Part shown: in pieces, positions 6,192-10,246 of the stretch | Layout: each line of letters opens with the position of its first letter | Numbering within the stretch: position 1 is the stretch's first letter | Source: Desulfobacteraceae bacterium | GTDB lineage: Bacteria > Desulfobacterota > Desulfobacteria > Desulfobacterales > UBA5616 | Direction of reading: 5' to 3' | Assembly (NCBI GenBank): GCA_030620375.1 | Contig: JAUXEW010000082.1 | Location: 1-10,246, forward strand | Length of the DNA: 10,246 nucleotides | The notes under the pieces: model-generated | What the model saw: the letters and a program-made list of their open reading frames with translations, nothing else | What the model was told of the DNA's origin: nothing | Databases searched by the model: none | Position numbers and translations under genes: made by a program

Positions 6192-7913
6192 CTATTGTTG
6201 CGTCACCCGGATCACTTCTTCTATGGTTGTGATTCCGTTAACGACTTTTTCAATTCCATCATTGCGTAATGTGACCATATTATGTTTCAAGGCTTCTTCT
6301 TTAATCCGGTTGGAGTCGTATGTCTTTAGGATCAGGCTTTTCAAACTGCTTTCCATAACCATGATTTCAAAAATTCCGATGCGCCCCCGGTAGCCGGTAT
6401 TAAAGCAACCCGGGCAGCCTTTTGCCCGGTAGAAGACCACATTTTTAACACTATCCGGAGTGATTTCAATACTTTCTAAGGCAAAATCGTCCGGGGTATA
6501 CGGTTCTTTGCAATGATTGCACAGGACGCGTATCAATCGCTGGGCGACAACACCGAGAACCGAGGATGCGATTAAAAAGGGCTCCACTCCGATATCTACC
6601 AAACGGGTAATGGTGCCGGCCGAATCATTGGTGTGCAGGGTAGAAAAGACCAGGTGTCCGGTCAATGCGGATTGAACGGCGATTTCCGCTGTTTCCCGAT
6701 CACGGACTTCACCCACTAAAATAATGTCCGGGTCTTGCCTGACAATGGATCGTAACCCATTGGCGAAAGTGAGGCCAATTTTGGGGTTAACCTGAATTTG
6801 GCTGATTCCTTTAATCTGGTATTCAATGGGATCTTCAATGGTAATGATGTTGATATCCGGTTTGTTTAAAGCGGATAGAATGGCGTAAAGCGTAGTGGTT
6901 TTTCCACTGCCGGTGGGCCCGGTGACCAGAATGATTCCATTCGGCGACTTGACCAGCCGCTCAAATGATTCAAGTCTCCCGGATGATAAACCGAGTTCGG
7001 GGAGTTTCAACAAAGAGCTGGTTTTATTTAACAGCCGAAGGACCACCCGTTCCCCAAAAGAGGTGGGAATGGTGGAAACACGGATGTCGATTTCCTGGTC
7101 ACCGATCTTGACATCGATTCGTCCGTCCTGGGGAAGTCTTTTTTCAGCGATATTCATCTTTGCCATGACTTTTATCCTGGAGGTCAACGTCGCCTGAATC
7201 CCCTTGGGGGGGTGTAGTAAGTCATATAAAATACCATCCACACGGTAACGGATCTTAAAGCTGTCCTGGTAAGGTTCGATATGAATATCACTGGCACGTG
7301 CTTTAATGGATTGAGAGATAATATGGTTCACCAGCTTGATAATGGGCGCGTCGCTGGTGTCATCTAAGAGATCTGCCGTACCTTCAAATTCGCCGATTAC
7401 GATTCCGCCGTTTTCTTCCATGTTCTGAACCAGTTGTTCTGCGGAATCTCTCCCTAAATCATATGCGGCATTAATAGCTGAAATAATGTTCTCTTTGGTG
7501 GAGAAGACAAGCGCAAAATCGTCCCATTCCAGAATTCGGACCAGATCATCCAGAGCATGAAAGCTGGCGGGCTCGTTAATGGCAATGATGCGCTCGAAGG
7601 AGGGGTCTTTTTCGACTCCGCCGACCTGATTCGCCGGCTTTAGCGGGACCATCAGATGTTTTTTTAAAAACTGGATCGGCACGTTCTGGGTATAATCCGT
7701 GTCTATATTTTGATAGACCAGGTCCGGCTGAAAAGCGGCATTATAAAGGGAACTCAATGCTTCAAGGAATTGAGACTCTGAAACCATATTCTTCCGAACC
7801 AGGATTTCGCGGAGAGTTCCTCCCTTTTCTTTTTTAAGATTAAGAACGTCTTGGAAATCTTGTTCCAAAAGTCCGAATTTGTCTATCAGTATCTGCGATA
7901 AATTCTTTTGCAT
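6192..7913 (-). CDS. gspE: Type II secretion system ATPase GspE
   Basis: This 573-residue cytoplasmic hexameric ATPase powers pseudopilus assembly in the T2SS. Residues 1-150 form the N-terminal region of GspE/MshE type that docks to the inner-membrane platform. The motor follows: Walker A GPTGSGKTT (332-340), Asp box ITIEDPIEY (357-365), Walker B region DIILVGEVRD (396-405) and His box TGHLVFSTLHTND (418-430). CNHC (465-468) and CPGC (500-503) supply the four cysteines of the zinc-binding loop. All catalytic elements are intact and the length is typical. PilB-type pilus ATPases share this layout, but the adjacent gspD secretin favours GspE. The start ATG has no strong Shine-Dalgarno. The gap to gspD is 103 bp and contains a heptamer repeat array. 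Downstream there is no gspF, which usually follows. Confidence 0.92.
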   Translation of the reverse strand: MQKNLSQILIDKFGLLEQDFQDVLNLKKEKGGTLREILVRKNMVSESQFLEALSSLYNAAFQPDLVYQNIDTDYTQNVPIQFLKKHLMVPLKPANQVGGVEKDPSFERIIAINEPASFHALDDLVRILEWDDFALVFSTKENIISAINAAYDLGRDSAEQLVQNMEENGGIVIGEFEGTADLLDDTSDAPIIKLVNHIISQSIKARASDIHIEPYQDSFKIRYRVDGILYDLLHPPKGIQATLTSRIKVMAKMNIAEKRLPQDGRIDVKIGDQEIDIRVSTIPTSFGERVVLRLLNKTSSLLKLPELGLSSGRLESFERLVKSPNGIILVTGPTGSGKTTTLYAILSALNKPDINIITIEDPIEYQIKGISQIQVNPKIGLTFANGLRSIVRQDPDIILVGEVRDRETAEIAVQSALTGHLVFSTLHTNDSAGTITRLVDIGVEPFLIASSVLGVVAQRLIRVLCNHCKEPYTPDDFALESIEITPDSVKNVVFYRAKGCPGCFNTGYRGRIGIFEIMVMESSLKSLILKTYDSNRIKEEALKHNMVTLRNDGIEKVVNGITTIEEVIRVTQQ

Positions 7914-7958
7914 AATAGTTTGATCTTATTTTAAAAGCGTGCCCGCTACATTCATCTT

Positions 7959-7986
7959 AACCCCTAACCCTTAATCCATAATCCAA
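7959..7986. repeat. Four-copy heptamer tandem repeat between gspD and gspE
   Basis: On the + strand the units are AACCCCT, AACCCTT, AATCCAT and AATCCAA. On the minus strand they read TTGGATT, ATGGATT, AAGGGTT and AGGGGTT, so the repeated core is RTT(A). Period and core match the array at 6124-6165 on the opposite strand. Confidence 0.75.
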
Positions 7987-8016
7987 CCATTATTTCGTTA
8001 AATCGATGACCTCATA

Positions 8017-10005
8017 TTATTCTTCTTCTTTAGACTCTGTTTCGGGGTAATCATATAACTTTATGCTGCCTTCTTTTACACTTTCTATCTGATCTTTCTT
8101 TTTCTCGTAAACTTCTTTTGCATCCTGGGGGTTTAGGATTACATGTGGCGTTAGAAATATAAATAAATTTGATTTTTCTCTGGATTTTGCAACCGAACTG
8201 AACAGGTTCCCAAATCCGGGTATGTCTCCGAGACAGGGGGTCTTATATTCAATATTGGAAAAACCCTCGTCGATCAACCCGCCGATCACCACGGTGCTTT
8301 TATCATTAACAATCACCGTGGTATCTATGGTTCGTTTCAACGTGGTGGGGTGAAAATCGACCGTTGATTCCAGTTTGGTCAACTCCTGAAAGATGCTTAA
8401 GCGAACCCTTCGGTGCTTGCTGATCTGGGGGGTTATTTTCAAGGTGATCCCCACGTCTTTGTACTCGAAGGTTTCATAGAAAATGTTTGTGCCAACCCCA
8501 CCGGTATCGGTTCCGGAATGTGTTTTAAACGGGACATTTTTCCCCACGGTAATGGTGGCTTCTTCATTGTCCGTTGTCAGAATTTGAGGAGTAGACAGAA
8601 TATGAACGTCCCGGTCTTTTTTATAGGCGTGTGCAATGGCGCCGATATTGGGATAGGATACCGGTATACCGCCAATTTCAAAGTTGATAGCCTGTTTGAT
8701 GACACCCAGGGACAAGCCTGGCGGGAGTACGGTTGAAGCGCCCGGATTAAAAATGTAGCCTGCGTCTCCGCTACCGCCGCCGCCGCTGAATCCGCTGACA
8801 TAGGCGGCGCTATTGTCATCAAAATCATTACCCATGATCCACTCCACGCCCAGATTGAAATCCTTTGTCACATTGACCTCCATGATCAGACATTCGATAT
8901 AGACCATGGATCTGGGAATATCCAATTTTGTAATGACTTCTTCCAAAATCAGATATTCATCCTTTTCCGCCATGATGATGAGACTGTTGGTCGGTTTGTC
9001 CGCGGTGATGTTGACCCTGGCTGAAACAATGGGTTCTTTTTTTCCTGCAGCGGAAACCGACTGCTTTGAGCTTAAGGATTGAAGCGCTGTCGCCAATTCC
9101 TCGGCGTTAGCGTGTTCAAGGTAATATACCCGGATTCGTTCGTTTCCTTTGGGCGCCTCTTTGTCGATCAGTTTGATCAGATTTTTGATGCGTTCGGTTT
9201 CCCCTTCACTGGCCAGCAAAATGATCGTATTGGTTCGTTCGTCGGCTACCATTTTGATGGCTTTTTGTGTCGCGCCTTTTACCGGTTTTTTCCCGGTTTC
9301 AAAAACCGTTTGCAGCAGTTTGACCAGTTTTGACGCATCCGCATATTCTATGGGCAAAACGGTTAATTGCCGACCGATGTCGGTGACATCAATCACTTGA
9401 AGGATGTCAAGGAGTCGCTGGATATTTGAATATACATCGGTTAATATTAACATGTTTGTCGGGGCATACGCCAGCAGCACGCTGTTTTTGGATATCAGGG
9501 GCGTAAACAGTTTCTTGATTTCATTAGGCGTCGCGTATTTTAAGGGAATGAGCTGCGTTACAATTTTATCTTCCAGCGATTCGGCTTCGGTTCTCAAGCG
9601 GGTTTTAATATTTTTTGTCCGCGCATCCGGTGACGGGATGATTTTAATAATCTCACCGGCTTTTACCGTTGCATACCCGTGAACTTCCAAAACCGACTCA
9701 AAGACCTTGTAAGCTTCGTCGATCGATATTTTGCTGGGAGAGATAATGGTCACCTTCCCCTTTACCCGCTGATCCACAACGAAATTTTTCCCCGTCAGCT
9801 CACTGATAAATTTAATGAACACGCCGATATCAACATCGTTAAAGTCAATGGAAACATATCTGTTATTTTTTTCATCAGACGGGAGCGATTTTATACTGCC
9901 GGATGATTTTTCGGTCTGGGCCCACGTCCCGGTCATCGGGGGGATCATTAGAAAGAGAAATAATATGCCAATGATAAGCGATGAATGCTTTAAGTTAGGT
10001 TTCAT
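8017..10005 (-). CDS. gspD: Type II secretion system secretin GspD
   Basis: GspD forms the outer-membrane secretin channel of the T2SS. The ATG at 10005 gives 662 residues; an in-frame TTG at 10056 would add 17 charged residues before the signal peptide and is less likely. The signal peptide is about residues 1-30 (SSLIIGILFLFLMIPPMTGTWA). Then come N0 (about 50-120, starting YVSIDFNDVDIGVFIKFISEL) and three N1-N3 repeats (about 148-207, 213-282 and 290-365). The secretin barrel (about 367-622) contains DVHILSTPQILTTDNEEATI, VPF (491-493), GITLKITPQIS and KSNLFIFLTPHV. A glycine-rich stretch, GFSGGGGSGDAG (405-416), lies in the barrel region. The C-terminal tail (623-662) is charged, like the S-domain tail of some secretins, and no lipobox is present. 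Shine-Dalgarno is weak. It is followed by gspE; no gspC is visible upstream. Confidence 0.93.
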   Translation of the reverse strand: MKPNLKHSSLIIGILFLFLMIPPMTGTWAQTEKSSGSIKSLPSDEKNNRYVSIDFNDVDIGVFIKFISELTGKNFVVDQRVKGKVTIISPSKISIDEAYKVFESVLEVHGYATVKAGEIIKIIPSPDARTKNIKTRLRTEAESLEDKIVTQLIPLKYATPNEIKKLFTPLISKNSVLLAYAPTNMLILTDVYSNIQRLLDILQVIDVTDIGRQLTVLPIEYADASKLVKLLQTVFETGKKPVKGATQKAIKMVADERTNTIILLASEGETERIKNLIKLIDKEAPKGNERIRVYYLEHANAEELATALQSLSSKQSVSAAGKKEPIVSARVNITADKPTNSLIIMAEKDEYLILEEVITKLDIPRSMVYIECLIMEVNVTKDFNLGVEWIMGNDFDDNSAAYVSGFSGGGGSGDAGYIFNPGASTVLPPGLSLGVIKQAINFEIGGIPVSYPNIGAIAHAYKKDRDVHILSTPQILTTDNEEATITVGKNVPFKTHSGTDTGGVGTNIFYETFEYKDVGITLKITPQISKHRRVRLSIFQELTKLESTVDFHPTTLKRTIDTTVIVNDKSTVVIGGLIDEGFSNIEYKTPCLGDIPGFGNLFSSVAKSREKSNLFIFLTPHVILNPQDAKEVYEKKKDQIESVKEGSIKLYDYPETESKEEE

Positions 10006-10046
10006 TTTTAATGCCGTTTCCCTTTTTTCGGTTAAATAAAGTTTTT

Positions 10047-10061
10047 GCCGGCCCAACCGGC
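10047..10061. other. Short GC hairpin in the gspD leader
   Basis: GCCGG (10047-10051) pairs with CCGGC (10057-10061) around CCCAA. It lies 42 bp before the gspD ATG. The stem is only 5 bp and has no obvious role. Confidence 0.4.
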
Positions 10062-10068
10062 TTATTTA

Positions 10069-10209
10069 GTGTCCATCCAGAAATGAGGATTTTTATTCAA
10101 GATCAAGGCATGCGAAAAAAATAATCGGAGGTATATATTTGATATTCCGAGGATTATCTTTTGAGCATAACGATGAGATTGGGTAAAAAGACCATTTCTG
10201 GACGGACAC
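10069..10209. mobile_element. MITE-like palindromic element (141 bp) upstream of gspD
   Basis: The ends are inverted repeats: GTGTCCATCCAGAAATG (10069-10085) and, read on the minus strand from 10209, GTGTCCGTCCAGAAATG (16/17 identical). The sequence TATTTA flanks both ends (10063-10068 and 10210-10215), as expected of a target-site duplication. The inner parts also pair imperfectly. Both arms, read inward, share TTTTTA, CAA, ATGC and ATAATC in the same order, so the whole element can fold into one long hairpin with its tip near 10140. It has no coding capacity. This fits a miniature inverted-repeat transposable element moved by a transposase encoded elsewhere. The parent family cannot be named from this window. 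Confidence 0.75.
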
Positions 10210-10246
10210 TATTTAATATTGTATTCTATGATTCTCTCTCTTCCCC

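Noticed and set aside
10006..10056. A 17-residue N-terminal extension of GspD from a TTG at 10056
   Set aside because: It would put a charged segment before the signal peptide and has no ribosome binding site. The ATG at 10005 directly precedes a normal signal sequence.

Overview
The window looks like a chromosomal segment of a Gram-negative, probably anaerobic bacterium of the Desulfobacterota (Desulfobacterales-like). This is an inference from the gene set: a U32 peptidase with the C-terminal ending I associate with that group, an outer-membrane beta-barrel of the alginate-export type, a type II secretion secretin and ATPase, and a YidD/TPR envelope pair. No rRNA, tRNA, CRISPR array or transposase gene is visible. 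Genes are closely packed, but several junctions carry short repeats.

Left part (1-2489). The end of a U32-family peptidase gene enters on the + strand and converges, with a 53-bp overlap, on a two-gene minus-strand operon. That operon is a GT4 glycosyltransferase followed by a SAM-dependent methyltransferase. The two genes overlap by 14 bp, and the methyltransferase has its own strong Shine-Dalgarno inside the glycosyltransferase gene. This looks like a small glycan- or lipid-modification unit.

Middle part (2490-4327). A 457-bp divergent intergenic region holds a perfect 13-bp inverted repeat and a strong ribosome binding site. It leads into an outer-membrane porin gene that ends in a clear rho-independent terminator. 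The porin reading frame is broken by a single +1 shift near 3886; the two halves together would give about 439 residues ending in Phe.

Right part (4337-10005), all on the minus strand. In transcription order it holds gspD (secretin), gspE (T2SS ATPase), a YidD-family protein with an unusual N-terminal signal sequence, an exported TPR protein with a DUF5683-like C-terminus, and a 97-residue protein of unknown function. GspD and GspE belong to the type II secretion machine, but gspF and the pseudopilins do not follow. Instead, gspE is bracketed by two period-7 tandem repeat arrays and followed by a hairpin and a plausible new promoter for the yidD-TPR-97aa unit.

Right end (10063-10215). A 141-bp palindromic element with terminal inverted repeats and a 6-bp direct repeat on each side sits directly upstream of gspD and looks like a MITE. 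The observations most worth following up are this element, the exported YidD/TPR pair, the heptamer arrays, the broken porin and a G9 tract in the TPR gene.
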